Of a DNA stretch of 64,000 nt, positions 18,735 to 27,652 are shown piece after piece. The DNA comes from Acidobacteria bacterium AB60. GTDB lineage: Bacteria; Acidobacteriota; Terriglobia; Terriglobales; Acidobacteriaceae. Each line of letters begins with the position of its first letter. The stretch's first letter is position 1. The notes under the pieces are model-generated. The model did no database searches. It saw nothing but the letters and a program-made list of their open reading frames with translations, and had not been told where the DNA came from. The stretch covers positions 402,259 through 466,258 of the forward strand of contig VANK01000005.1 of assembly GCA_008682415.1 (NCBI GenBank), read 5' to 3'. The position numbers were made by a program, and so were the translations under genes.

Positions 18735-19571
18735 TTGTATCCAGAACCGAAGAAGCCGCGATTCCCTCAACAGATAGCAGGAAATTATGGCGCCGGATTC
18801 GTAGAAAGAGCGGGGAAGAACACGTCGGTCGCTCGCGGAACCTTAGTCTCGGTTACCTATTTCAATACGTGGGCCGAGTACGCGGTTGTTCCTGAACAAT
18901 GGCTGATTCCGCTTCCCTCAAACTATCCAGTCGAGAAGGCAGCTCAGTTCATGAACCTAATTACTGGGTGGGACCTGGTTGAAAAAACTGCAGTTCAGCC
19001 CGCGCGGTGGCTACTGGTTACTGCCGGGCACTCGAGTGTTGCGATGATCATATCTCAACTTGCGCAACGGAAAGGCGTAAATGTCAAATCGGTTGTGAGG
19101 AAAGCGAGAGAAAACTTCGATCTCCGCTCAGTTGGCGCGACGGAGATCATTGAACTCTCCCAGGCCGAAAAGAACCTCGGTGATATAGTCGCCAATCTCA
19201 CTGAAGGAGCTGGAGTAAGCGGGATCGTCGATTGCGTCGGCGGTTCACTATTGGGTGACCTAGTCCCGTCTCTGGCGATGGGTGGTCAGGTAATTATCTA
19301 TGGCGGTTACCGTCCAGACACATTCGCACTTCACAACTTCGATTTGCTGATGAGGAACGCAACTATCACGAGTTACGTTTACCGATATTTCTTTTCTCCG
19401 CCGCCGCAAACGGACGCGATGACTCTTCTGCGTCGGATAGCCGAGATCTCAAGTGACGACGATTTTCAACTGCCCGTCGGTCGCACTCATTCCCTGGATG
19501 ACTTCAAGATAGCAGTGGAAGAAGCGATTCGCAGGCCCGAGCAAGGAAAGCGGATGTTCAAAATGGAATGA
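18735..19571 (+). pseudogene. Zinc-free MDR oxidoreductase (quinone reductase-like), 5' truncated
   Basis: 278 residues from a TTG; relatives are ~325. The first ~45 residues of the GroES-like domain are missing: the reading begins around PEPKKPRFPQQIAGNYGAG, where the family GNEGxGxV motif normally lies. The cofactor domain is intact (VTAGHSSVAMIISQLAQRKG, IVDCVGGSLLGDLV, GGQVIIYGG). No zinc ligands, as expected for quinone oxidoreductase-like MDRs. No ribosome site precedes it and the break coincides with the rearranged patch upstream, so it is probably a 5' deleted relic. Confidence 0.7.
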
Positions 19572-19632
19572 TGCGGCGGGAGGGGAATGCAAGCGAGTGC
19601 CGCTTCTGTCCGCGCCAGACAAGGATGCCTGT

Positions 19633-20658
19633 CTAGCGAGCCGCTGCCTTGAGCAGGGATTCGGCAAGTTGGGGCTCCGGAGCGAACGCAAGCTTTTGCC
19701 ATTCAGGGACGAGTCGATCGATTACCAACATTAGTGCCAGACCTTCATCCTGGGTCCAGTGATTGCGTTTGCGGCGAACCTCAGATAGCGCGAAGGACGA
19801 TTTTAGATTGGGGCCATTCGGGTCTGTCAGCCAAGCGTAAGCGGTCCATTGTCCGATCCCCTCCATCGTCAGGAACAGATCATCCACAGTATTCCAATAA
19901 GCGTGACCGCCGGTGAACCATTTCTGTCGACGATGTCGTATCTCACGGAGCGCCTGCCGTGCATATTTCTTTGCTGCATGATTCGTTGAAGCTGCGGCAG
20001 CTTCGTAAAGGAGGTCGCGTTCACGCTCATACGCCTTTACATATCTCGGGTCCTTCGAAAAAGTGTCTTGAATTGAGTCGTCGCCGATCTCGACTCCGAG
20101 GTGGTAGCGTGCAGACAGCCCATCCATTATCGGGTTTGCAAAATAGAACTGTCGAGCATGCGACATTTCATGGAGAAGGACGACGTTCATGAGACGCTCC
20201 AGACCTAGGCCGCTTTGGATATTATGGCTGCGCCATACAGAGGGTAAACTCATTACGAAGAAGCCGGCTGCCGAACTGCCATCCACGGGAGCCGCAAACG
20301 AAACAACCCAGTTGGGGATCCTGATTCCATTTGGCAGGAGCACCGTGGATTGATAGAAAGATCCAGTCCAGGAAATGTCACCAGTTGCTGCAGCAGCGGA
20401 TTTGTATTGGCAGTGATCATCGAACAGCACAACGACTGGTAGGCGAGTTGGCTCCAGTTTGAGTTCGTGAACCTCTGCGAACCTCCAGTCGGCCAATGCT
20501 CCTTCGATCCACTGCCGATCGGCGGTAGTAAGTTGACATGAAGTGGACGAGGTCATTAGCTCATCCCCTTGAGCCCCGAGTGGCAAGCACAGCGTGCCTG
20601 ATCCGATGACGGCCAAGACTGGAAGGCTTGCTAATTTGATCACTTGTTTTAGTCGCAT
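19633..20658 (-). CDS. Secreted putative zinc metallopeptidase-like protein
   Basis: The ATG at 20658 is chosen because the protein then opens with a signal peptide (MRLKQVIKLASLPVLAVIG, cleavage likely after LGAQG); 341 residues. The mature part contains VVLLHEMSHARQFYF, an HExxH zinc motif with a Gln-flanked helix, and about 25 residues further a His/Glu-bearing segment (YHLGVEIGDD) that might supply the third ligand. No named family recognised. It is probably exported to the periplasm. The neighbours do not suggest a role. The proteolytic assignment rests on the HExxH motif and the signal peptide. Confidence 0.65.
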   Translation of the reverse strand: MRLKQVIKLASLPVLAVIGSGTLCLPLGAQGDELMTSSTSCQLTTADRQWIEGALADWRFAEVHELKLEPTRLPVVVLFDDHCQYKSAAAATGDISWTGSFYQSTVLLPNGIRIPNWVVSFAAPVDGSSAAGFFVMSLPSVWRSHNIQSGLGLERLMNVVLLHEMSHARQFYFANPIMDGLSARYHLGVEIGDDSIQDTFSKDPRYVKAYERERDLLYEAAAASTNHAAKKYARQALREIRHRRQKWFTGGHAYWNTVDDLFLTMEGIGQWTAYAWLTDPNGPNLKSSFALSEVRRKRNHWTQDEGLALMLVIDRLVPEWQKLAFAPEPQLAESLLKAAAR

Positions 20659-20848
20659 GATCCGAGCGATTTGGGCACAGCCAAAGATTGAGACACTTCT
20701 TCCAATCTGCTGAGGCTCCCCTTCTTTAAGCAATGTGATGTTGACTATCATCCAATAGTTTCATTTTCATTTCTGGAACAGCAAAGTCCTGCAGATGGGT
20801 TATCCGCTGGCCCCTCTCGGTTTAGCATCCGCGACACTTGTAGGGCGG

Positions 20849-20866
20849 GGATTACGTTTATAATCC
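20849..20866. promoter_or_regulatory. TetR-type operator overlapping the tetR -10 box, site 3
   Basis: GGATTAC-GTTT-ATAATCC has the same 7-4-7 layout as the other three sites with minor changes. Its right half contains a perfect TATAAT (20859-20864), 8 bases before the tetR ATG. The transcript would begin at or next to the A of the ATG, so a bound repressor would occlude its own promoter. Confidence 0.7.
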
Positions 20867-20872
20867 GATACT

Positions 20873-21448
20873 ATGCGTTATGACGCTGAGCACAAATCGG
20901 TTATTCATCACAAAATCGTCAAAGGCGCTGCTCGCCAGCTAAAGAAAAAGGGACTGAACGGGCCAGCAGTCACGACACTGATGAAAGCGTCTGGATTAAC
21001 CCATGGCGGCTTCTATAAACATTTTTCGAGCCGCGACGATCTCGTTATTGAAGCAGTGGACGAGTCTTTTCTCGAACTGACTCAGGAACTGATCGAAGCC
21101 GCAAAGCTGGCCGGTTCACAACACGGATGGAAGAGCATGGTCAAAAGCTATCTCTCCCTGGAGCGTTGCGATCGCCCAGAGATCGGATGCCCGATCGCCT
21201 CACTTGCTCCGGACCTAGCCCGCGCAACCCCCGGTGTAAAACAGCGCGGCTCCGCTGCAATACTGAAGTTTCGCAGTGAAGTGATCCCCTATATGCCCGG
21301 AAAGAACGCGGACGAAAAAGCGTCGAATTTCCTGATGATCATGACGTCGATGGTAGGAGCGATCGTAATCGCCCGCACAATGCCCGACCAGGCGGTGCGG
21401 CAACGGATCCTGAATACAGTCCGGGATCGCCTGCTCGCGAGCTTCTAG
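20873..21448 (+). CDS. TetR/AcrR family transcriptional regulator
   Basis: 191 residues. N-terminal HTH: HHKIVKGAARQLKKKGLNG, VTTLMKASGLTHGGFYKHFSSRDDLVIEA, the classical TetR recognition helix. The C-terminal ligand domain (residues ~60-191) includes RPEIGCPIASLAPDLARATPG, seen in regulators that sense electrophiles, quinones or drugs. Its promoter overlaps a palindrome found at three more places in this window, in front of isomerase-like and NmrA-like genes, so it is the best candidate for that operator. Probably leaderless translation. Confidence 0.92.
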   Translation: MRYDAEHKSVIHHKIVKGAARQLKKKGLNGPAVTTLMKASGLTHGGFYKHFSSRDDLVIEAVDESFLELTQELIEAAKLAGSQHGWKSMVKSYLSLERCDRPEIGCPIASLAPDLARATPGVKQRGSAAILKFRSEVIPYMPGKNADEKASNFLMIMTSMVGAIVIARTMPDQAVRQRILNTVRDRLLASF

Positions 21449-21598
21449 GAAAGTTCTGACGGGCAGCACCTGCAGCAGTCGAAAAAAGTTGCGCTCCTTT
21501 CGGAGTATGAGCGTCATCCAAACAAACGAAGACTGGAAGAGCGCCAACTGGGATGTAGACCGTTCATCTTCAATTCAAGGCGAAAGGACAAGACCGTT

Positions 21599-22480
21599 GT
21601 GAAGCCGGAAGAAACACGTTCACCATTATGGTCGCACGGCATGTTCAATACCACACCCGACCTTCGGATGCACTATGTCAGTGCTGGTGCTGCAAGCCGG
21701 ACCGTCGTCCTGCTTCACGGATTTCCGCAGACATGGTGGGAATGGCGCCACGTAATCCGCCCGCTGGTGGATGCGAATTGGCGGGTGATTGCACCCGATT
21801 ATCGCGGCGCTGGCCACTCGTCAAAGCCTTCCTCCGGTTACGACAAGCGGACGATGGCTGCCGACGTCCAACGACTGCTCAGAGAGCATCTTCGCATCGA
21901 AGGCCCCGTAGCTCTGGTTGGCCACGATATCGGCCTGATGATCGCCTACGCGTACGCACAGGAATTTCGAAACGAAGCGTCTCATTTGGCTATCGTCGAT
22001 GCGCCCATTCCTGGGACTGCGATATTCGAACGGGTCAAGGCGAATCCACGGGTGTGGCATTTCGCATTCCACAATGCCCGCGACATTGCGGAAATGCTCA
22101 TAGCTGGCCGCGAACGCGAGTACCTTCAGGCATTCTTCCATACGCGCTGCTTCGATCCCTCGGCCCTCGATCTTCAAGAATACGTCACAGCGTATTCAGC
22201 TCCCGGTTCCATGCGCGCCGGTTTTGAGCTGTACCGTGCATTCGAGCAGGACTCGGAAGATAACCGACGTAGCCTTGAGCGAAATGGAAAACTGAAGATT
22301 CCGACCCTCGCGGTCTGGGGCGCCATCAGCAACTCCGGTCCGCTCCTTGGGCAAATGATGAACGAAGTGGCAGACGATGTGACGGGCGTTCAGATCGAAA
22401 GAGCTGCGCACTGGATCCCCGAAGAAAATCCAACAGTGCTGGCCCAGGAAGTGATCCAATTCCTAGAACGCACAAGATAA
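21599..22480 (+). CDS. Alpha/beta hydrolase, epoxide hydrolase/haloalkane dehalogenase-like
   Basis: 293 residues from a GTG with AAAGGA ~11 bases upstream; an internal ATG at 21641 is possible. Features in order: oxyanion HGFP (LLHGFPQTWWEW), RGAGHSSKP, nucleophile elbow VGHDIGLMIAYAYA with Asp as nucleophile, a cap domain, and the catalytic His in ERAAHWIPEENP. Asp nucleophile plus HGFPQTW fits soluble epoxide hydrolases or fluoroacetate dehalogenases. Probably cytoplasmic. It follows the tetR gene by 150 bp and may belong to the same response, though no operator copy lies in front of it. Confidence 0.88.
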   Translation: MKPEETRSPLWSHGMFNTTPDLRMHYVSAGAASRTVVLLHGFPQTWWEWRHVIRPLVDANWRVIAPDYRGAGHSSKPSSGYDKRTMAADVQRLLREHLRIEGPVALVGHDIGLMIAYAYAQEFRNEASHLAIVDAPIPGTAIFERVKANPRVWHFAFHNARDIAEMLIAGREREYLQAFFHTRCFDPSALDLQEYVTAYSAPGSMRAGFELYRAFEQDSEDNRRSLERNGKLKIPTLAVWGAISNSGPLLGQMMNEVADDVTGVQIERAAHWIPEENPTVLAQEVIQFLERTR

Positions 22481-22734
22481 TCTGTCAGCGGCAGGAATGG
22501 CTTCGATTGTCGCAGCACTGAGTTCTCCCCAATCCGAAGGCGGTGCAACAGAGCGGGACTCCTTTTCCGGATTAGCCAATTGGGGCCCAAGAGGTTGTCG
22601 CCAACGGAGTCGTGATTAGTGATGTGAGTCGGCACAGCCCCAATGCGGCGCCTGATTCAGCCGGGTAGAATGCCTGCCAGTTTCGCAGTAGACTGCGGGT
22701 TAAAGCTTCGCGGCCTCCGGTAGCACCTCTTCCG

Positions 22735-22750
22735 CTTGTGACGTCACAAG
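22735..22750. promoter_or_regulatory. Perfect 16-bp palindrome
   Basis: CTTGTGACGTCACAAG, no spacer, CRP/bZIP-like TGACGTCA core. It lies between two convergent genes, not in front of a promoter-proximal start, so its role is unclear. Confidence 0.4.
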
Positions 22751-22876
22751 TGAGCGGGCAGATAATCCGGACCGAAGCGCTTTGGCTCCAGGTCGGAATT
22801 CTGGAATTCTAGGAAAGCCTTCAACGAGCCGGAGCCGTTTGCAAGATTGGTTTGATGAGGCCCAACCAGTATGAAA

Positions 22877-22901
22877 GCGCGCGTCGTTTCAGCACGCGCG
22901 C
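22877..22901 (-). terminator. GC-rich hairpin downstream of the YVTN gene
   Basis: GCGCGCGT / ACGCGCGC stem of 8 bp with a 9-base loop, 156 bp past the stop of the minus-strand YVTN gene. There is no U-tract on either side, so it is at best a weak or Rho-type terminator, or an RNA 3' end stabiliser. Confidence 0.35.
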
Positions 22902-23056
22902 CTCACACGGACCAAATTTCCTGCTCGTGAACAGCTGCCTTACTTCGAGTTAACTCTGCTGAGGTCTTCATTCGAGGTTTGCATGACTCGCAAAGCCCTC
23001 AAGCCTCCAGCGAAGCCGGATAAATGGCAGTGCGCCGTTTGGAGTAGATACAGCGC

Positions 23057-24070
23057 CTACTCTGCCAAAACATGAAGCACGTTGTTCACACGATCATTAG
23101 CGTAGATCCGCCGTGTCGCAGGATTCGCAGCAACATAGCTAGCATCTACGGGAATCGTGGCCGTCACCTCGTTTGTCCTGGTGTCAACCACTGAAATAGT
23201 CCCATCCATTTGGTTGGCTGCAAAGACAAGCCCAGTGAAAAAGTCCACTGCCACTCCTTGCGAAAATCGACCAATCGGGACCTGCGTCTCTAGCCGCAAG
23301 GTGGTCTGATCCAGTACATCCAGGGTTCCTGGTCCGAAGGTGTTCTGGACCGTAACATACATTCGCCCGTTCAGTGGATCGAGGGCTACATTCGCTGTCG
23401 AATCCGGGTCGGTTGAAGCTGCCACCGAAACTCGCCTCGTGATCTTGTCATTGTTGCCATCAATCACTACCAGCTCATTGCGGCTATTACAGGCAAATAT
23501 CCTGTTTGTGGCAGAGTCCACCGCGAGCCCGTATGGCTCTTCGTTATTGACTCCGAACGGAATCTCAGTCATCAGGGTGTTCGTCTTTCCGTCCACCACT
23601 TCCACAACTGAATAGCTAATATCGGAGAGATAAATGCGATTCGTGATTGGATTGACGGCGAGGCCCATAAAGAATGGCCCGCCGGGCTTGTCGATCGGCA
23701 AGACCGCAAGTATCTGATCTGTTGCTCCGTCGATGGTGACGAGCTCACAATGCAGCCCGGTATCCGTATACTGACAACCCGCCGCATAAACGCGATTGCG
23801 TAATTCATCAACCGCCACCAAGTCAGCACCCCTGCGCACCATGATGGTATCGACCAAGGTGTTTGTTTTTCCATCGATCACCGCGACTCCGTCCACATTG
23901 GATCCAACGTTGATCACTGCGACGTAAACTCTGTTCGTCAATGGATTCACCGCGACTCCATTGGGCCGCCCTGGGAGTTGGATATCCTGTATCGGCGATT
24001 GGGCTAGGCATGGTGCTAACACCATGCTAGAAAGGAGAATCAAACGAAGGGCATAGCGAACACACGACAT
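23057..24070 (-). CDS. Secreted YVTN/YncE-type beta-propeller protein
   Basis: The start at 24070 is set by AGGAGG five bases upstream; 337 residues. A signal peptide (CVRYALRLILLSSMVLAPCLAQ) is followed by about seven ~42-residue blades, each with the pattern N-P-x-T-N-R-x-Y-V/A and V-x-V-I-D-G-x-T-N, for example GVAVNPLTNRVYVAV and VAVIDGKTNTLVDTI. YVTN propellers are extracytoplasmic binding or surface proteins, and some sit near redox enzymes. No partner gene adjoins. Function beyond the fold is not predictable. Confidence 0.9.
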   Translation of the reverse strand: MSCVRYALRLILLSSMVLAPCLAQSPIQDIQLPGRPNGVAVNPLTNRVYVAVINVGSNVDGVAVIDGKTNTLVDTIMVRRGADLVAVDELRNRVYAAGCQYTDTGLHCELVTIDGATDQILAVLPIDKPGGPFFMGLAVNPITNRIYLSDISYSVVEVVDGKTNTLMTEIPFGVNNEEPYGLAVDSATNRIFACNSRNELVVIDGNNDKITRRVSVAASTDPDSTANVALDPLNGRMYVTVQNTFGPGTLDVLDQTTLRLETQVPIGRFSQGVAVDFFTGLVFAANQMDGTISVVDTRTNEVTATIPVDASYVAANPATRRIYANDRVNNVLHVLAE

Positions 24071-24519
24071 AACGCCTCCTGACCAGCGCAACTGGTCGGC
24101 TTTCGATAATGATTAGCTGTGATGGGCTTACACGGGAGAGCGCTAACCAGATTGCTGCAACAGCGCGGACTCACAAGAACAGGTCGATCAGCTTCAGTGA
24201 GTCGCTCCAAAGAACTGTGCTCGGTTTAGAGGACGTCGAAATCTTTACCGTGATCTAGCGAACGGGTTTCCCGAGCAAAGCTTATAAATTCTTTTGACTA
24301 TCGATCAGGCGGTGGAACCGATTCCTGATCAGATCACAATCCACTAGGGGAGAGGGTAAGATACTCGCATTCAAAATGGAAGGACCAGAATTGCAGTTTT
24401 CGATTGGACCAGTTGTGGTTCCTTCGCCGTCCTTGCGAAACAAGAAGCCTTCGCCGTGCCGAGCATCTGAAACCACTTCCGGATGAATCCTAGAGGAAAA
24501 GGAAACGGAGGGATCAGGC
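24071..24519. other. Intergenic region, nothing recognised
   Basis: Divergent spacer of ~450 bp between the YVTN gene and the metallo-hydrolase gene. Promoters are expected here but I cannot identify one with confidence. No repeats or RNA. Confidence 0.35.
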
Positions 24520-25368
24520 ATGGGTGCTGAGGAAAGATTCTCTTCCATGGAATGTTACATCTGTACAGAGTGTGGGACGCAGTATTCAGAGACTGCAAAT
24601 CCTCCGGACAACTGCACCATCTGCAGCGATGAGCGGCAATTCGTCAATCACCATGGGCAACAGTGGACGACTCACCATCGGCTCAAGCGCTGGTTTCGCA
24701 ACACGATCCACCAGCAAGGACCCGGCGTCATAGGAATCGGTGTGGAACCAAAACTCGGTATTGGGCAACGTGCACTGCTGATACGCAGCAAACATGGCAA
24801 TGTTCTCTGGGATTGCGTTTCCTTGCTCGACGACGGGTTGGCAGAACTGATTAAGGCAGCTGGTGGCCTACGCGCAATTGCCGTCTCGCATCCTCACTTT
24901 CATAACTCAATGGTCGACTGGGCCCATGCCTTTGAATGTCAGGTCTATATTCACGCCGCAAACCGACCCTGGGTTATGCGGCCTGACTCGTCAATCCGCT
25001 TTTGGGAAGGCAAGCAGACTGAACTTGCGCCCGGGATGACCTCCATTCACTGCGGTGGTCATTTTCCCGGATCGGCTGTCCTGCACCACGATCACGATGG
25101 CGGCGAACTGTTTACCGGTGACACGTTCTACGTTAATGGTGACCACCGGAGCATTACCGTGATGTACAGCTTCCCGAACTACATTCCAGTATCAGCCGCG
25201 AGAGTTCGCCTGGTCGAAAAAGCTGTCGAGTCTTTCGAATTCCAACGTGTTTATGGTCAATGGTGGGATGCCGTGATTCCCAATGGCGGCAAGGATGCCA
25301 TCCGTCGTTCGGCTGAACGCTACGTCTCAGCCATCGAAGGGAAATACGACAATCAGCCGGTGAGGTAA
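24520..25368 (+). CDS. MBL-fold hydrolase with N-terminal rubredoxin-like zinc ribbon
   Basis: 282 residues, start preceded by GGAGG with a 9-base gap. Residues ~10-45 form a zinc-ribbon/rubredoxin-like knuckle (CYICTECGTQYSE, NCTICSDERQ). The rest is a metallo-beta-lactamase fold: the usual HxHxDH loop reads SHPHFHNSMVDWA, with His in place of the Asp, followed by CGGHFPGSAVLHH and GELFTGDTFYVNGD, which supply later metal ligands. The ribbon-MBL architecture occurs in environmental bacteria without a proven reaction. It is followed 41 bp later by a dienelactone hydrolase gene, probably the same transcript. Confidence 0.85.
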   Translation: MGAEERFSSMECYICTECGTQYSETANPPDNCTICSDERQFVNHHGQQWTTHHRLKRWFRNTIHQQGPGVIGIGVEPKLGIGQRALLIRSKHGNVLWDCVSLLDDGLAELIKAAGGLRAIAVSHPHFHNSMVDWAHAFECQVYIHAANRPWVMRPDSSIRFWEGKQTELAPGMTSIHCGGHFPGSAVLHHDHDGGELFTGDTFYVNGDHRSITVMYSFPNYIPVSAARVRLVEKAVESFEFQRVYGQWWDAVIPNGGKDAIRRSAERYVSAIEGKYDNQPVR

Positions 25369-25409
25369 ATCGCGTCGGCTTGCCAGTTCGATACAGAAGG
25401 GGGTTCGCT

Positions 25410-26159
25410 TTGATCGAGACGGAGATTGGAATTCGCACACTTGATGGCACAGCCGATGGATTGCTTTATTTGCCAGAAGAGCATGGAAGGTGGCCAGGGG
25501 TTTTCTTTCTGACGGATATCACCGGGATTCGTGCGTCGCAACGTGCCATGGCCGCAAGGATCTGTTCGGAAGGCTATGTTGTCGTCATGCCAAATCTGTA
25601 CTACCGTGCCGGAAAACCGCCGCTCTTCGAGGAAGGAACGAAAATGGGCGACGAGAGTTTCACGAAGCGTATGCGAGAGATCTTGTCACTGCTGACACCT
25701 GAAGCCGTCGACCAGGATGCATGCAGCTATGTCGATTTTCTGAGTCAACAGGCCGCGGTGATGAAGGCGTCTTTCGGCGTTGTTGGTCTGTGTGTTTCGG
25801 GGTCGATCGTATTGCGCATGGCAGCGGCGCGACCGGATCAGATCGGAGCGGGAGCTTCATTCCACGGAGGTCGACTCTACACAGAGGCGCCCACGAGCCC
25901 GCATCTTCTGCTGCCCCGCATCAAAGCTCATCTCTATTTCGGGCATGCCGTCAATGACAAAAGCATGCCGCAAGCTGCGATAGACAGCTTCGACCGAGCT
26001 CTCCACTCCTGGGCCGGAAAGTACGAGAGCGAAATCTACGATGGCGCGCAACACGGCTGGACGGTAGTTGACAGCCCGGCGTTCAATCCACCAAAAACGG
26101 AGCGCGCATTCAAGGTGTTGAAGCGCTTCTTCGCTGAGGCGTTGGCGGAGGCCAAATGA
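25410..26159 (+). CDS. Dienelactone hydrolase family protein
   Basis: The TTG at 25410 is chosen because AGAAGGGGG lies about 6 bases upstream and the protein begins at the usual family position (249 residues). Core motifs: GVFFLTDITGIRASQRAMA, nucleophile elbow VGLCVSGSIVLRMA (Cys), the Asp region AHLYFGHAVNDKSMP and the His in YDGAQHGWTV. This Cys-Asp-His triad belongs to carboxymethylenebutenolidase-like enzymes that open lactone rings in aromatic degradation or detoxify related esters. It pairs with the ribbon-MBL gene immediately upstream. Confidence 0.9.
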   Translation: MIETEIGIRTLDGTADGLLYLPEEHGRWPGVFFLTDITGIRASQRAMAARICSEGYVVVMPNLYYRAGKPPLFEEGTKMGDESFTKRMREILSLLTPEAVDQDACSYVDFLSQQAAVMKASFGVVGLCVSGSIVLRMAAARPDQIGAGASFHGGRLYTEAPTSPHLLLPRIKAHLYFGHAVNDKSMPQAAIDSFDRALHSWAGKYESEIYDGAQHGWTVVDSPAFNPPKTERAFKVLKRFFAEALAEAK

Positions 26160-26754
26160 TTTTCCACTCAGGGTAGCCGAAACGGAAAGGGTGAAACGGC
26201 ATGGCGATACATCGTAAATGTCCCGAATTCAGCCTGGCATTCCGCTGAAGCGCGCATCAGTTGAGAAAGGGCTCCTCATCTGTTAGAAGTAGTCGGTACC
26301 GATGTCCTGATGAGCGGTTCAAACCTTCCTAGTTCGACGATCTTCGTCACATGTTGCTTTTGGCAATATTGTTACGTTACGACCCGTTGGCTTGGACTGT
26401 CAGCTCCGGGTCGAGGAATCCCCCTTTACCTCAAATACCTGCAGAGGGCTTGCGCTGGAACATGCGTCATTCTGCAACGGCATTTTGGCTGGTGACACTC
26501 AAATTGCCGGTGCCCTCATCCCGCCTGGCAAGAGAAGAAAATGGCCCGGTCGTGGGCAACCGTTCTACGGGACCACTCGTCCTGAACCGGTGACTTTACG
26601 GCGGAGTGATACACACCATAAACTTCTCGCCAGGTCGACATTTGGATGAGTGAATGCATAGCGCGGAACGGCACCAGAGGCGCCCTGTCCGTTGTGAACC
26701 TCGATAGCCTTGCGTAAACTTCATGGCGCCGAAAGTTAGGCTGGTCAATTATCG
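26160..26754. other. Intergenic region, possible decayed coding sequence
   Basis: About 595 bp. Two overlapping plus-strand frames (26351-26649) have protein-like stretches such as IAGALIPPGKRRKWPGRG, but no known family is recognisable. No repeats or promoter identified. Confidence 0.35.
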
Positions 26755-27409
26755 ATGAAGCCCAAAGCGATGGTGTCTTGGAGTGGAGGCAAGGATTGTT
26801 ATCTGGCGCTCTCGCGGGCCCGAGAGGGTTTTGAAATCGCGGGCCTCCTGACTATGATGACCGAGGACGGTCAACGCAGCCGGTCCCACGGTCTGAGACC
26901 CGAGTTGCTTCAGGCGCAGGCCAACCTCCTTGGGATTCCTCACCTGATGGAGCCTGCGACTTGGGCAGACTATGAAATAGCCTTCGGCAAGCTGCTCGCC
27001 AGGGCCCGAGCGCAGGGCGCGTCCCACATCATCTTCGGCGACATTTACCCACAGGCCAATCGTACATGGGTGGAGACGGTCTCAGCGCGTGAGGGGTTGA
27101 TCGCTGTGGAGCCGCTTTGGGCAGAATCAACAGAAAAGCTCGCGCGAGTTCCTTTCGACGCAGTCCATCGCCATCATTACGACGGTTCGCGACAAGCACC
27201 TGGACCACAGCTACTTAGGAAGAACCTTCTCTTCTTGCTTGGTCGGCATCTTTCTCGGAAAAGGCCTCGATCCTTGCGGAGAACGTGGGGAGTTCCACAC
27301 ATTTGTAACGCATTTCGGAGGTCTGAATGGATCGATTCCGGTCACCACCGGCTCCATTCACGAGGCGGGCGGTTGTTCAGCCATCGACCTCAATGTTTCG
27401 CCTGCGTAG
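26755..27409 (+). pseudogene. Dph6-like ATP pyrophosphatase (diphthine-ammonia ligase family), frameshifted
   Basis: The N-terminal frame has the PP-loop SWSGGKDCYLAL, then TMMTEDGQRSRSHG and IIFGDIYPQANRTWVE, up to AESTEKLAR. After about base 27147 the family sequence continues in another frame (IAIITTVRDKHLDHSYLGR, GLDPCGERGEFHTFVTHF, SIPVTTGSIHEAGG) to a TAG at 27407-27409. Loss of GA from a GAGAG context, or one extra base, explains the shift. An intact protein would be ~220 residues, the normal size for bacterial ATP-binding proteins of this family, which adenylate an unknown substrate. Start codon has only a weak ribosome site. Confidence 0.85.
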
Positions 27410-27652
27410 AAACCTAGCAATTTGTTGAAATGGCTGCCTGCATGCTGCGGGTGTATGGCTTGATCGTCTAAAGCGTCGTGCGTGGAGACAGGCGCAGACA
27501 AGGGATGTTCACCTATGTCTCTCGCAATCTGCACTGAGAGACGAACTAACTCGCGACGATCTACAAAGAGCTGTCTGCCATAGTGTCCGGATGGCCGCGT
27601 AATGCTTCTCATAGGCTCGTCCAGAGCAGCAACGCCTCGGATAGTTCCACTC

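Larger units (their letters stand above)
22481..23056. other. Intergenic region with a palindrome and a GC-rich hairpin
   Basis: About 575 bp between convergent genes. It has no coding signal. It holds a perfect 16-bp palindrome at 22735-22750 and a hairpin at 22877-22901. Confidence 0.5.
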
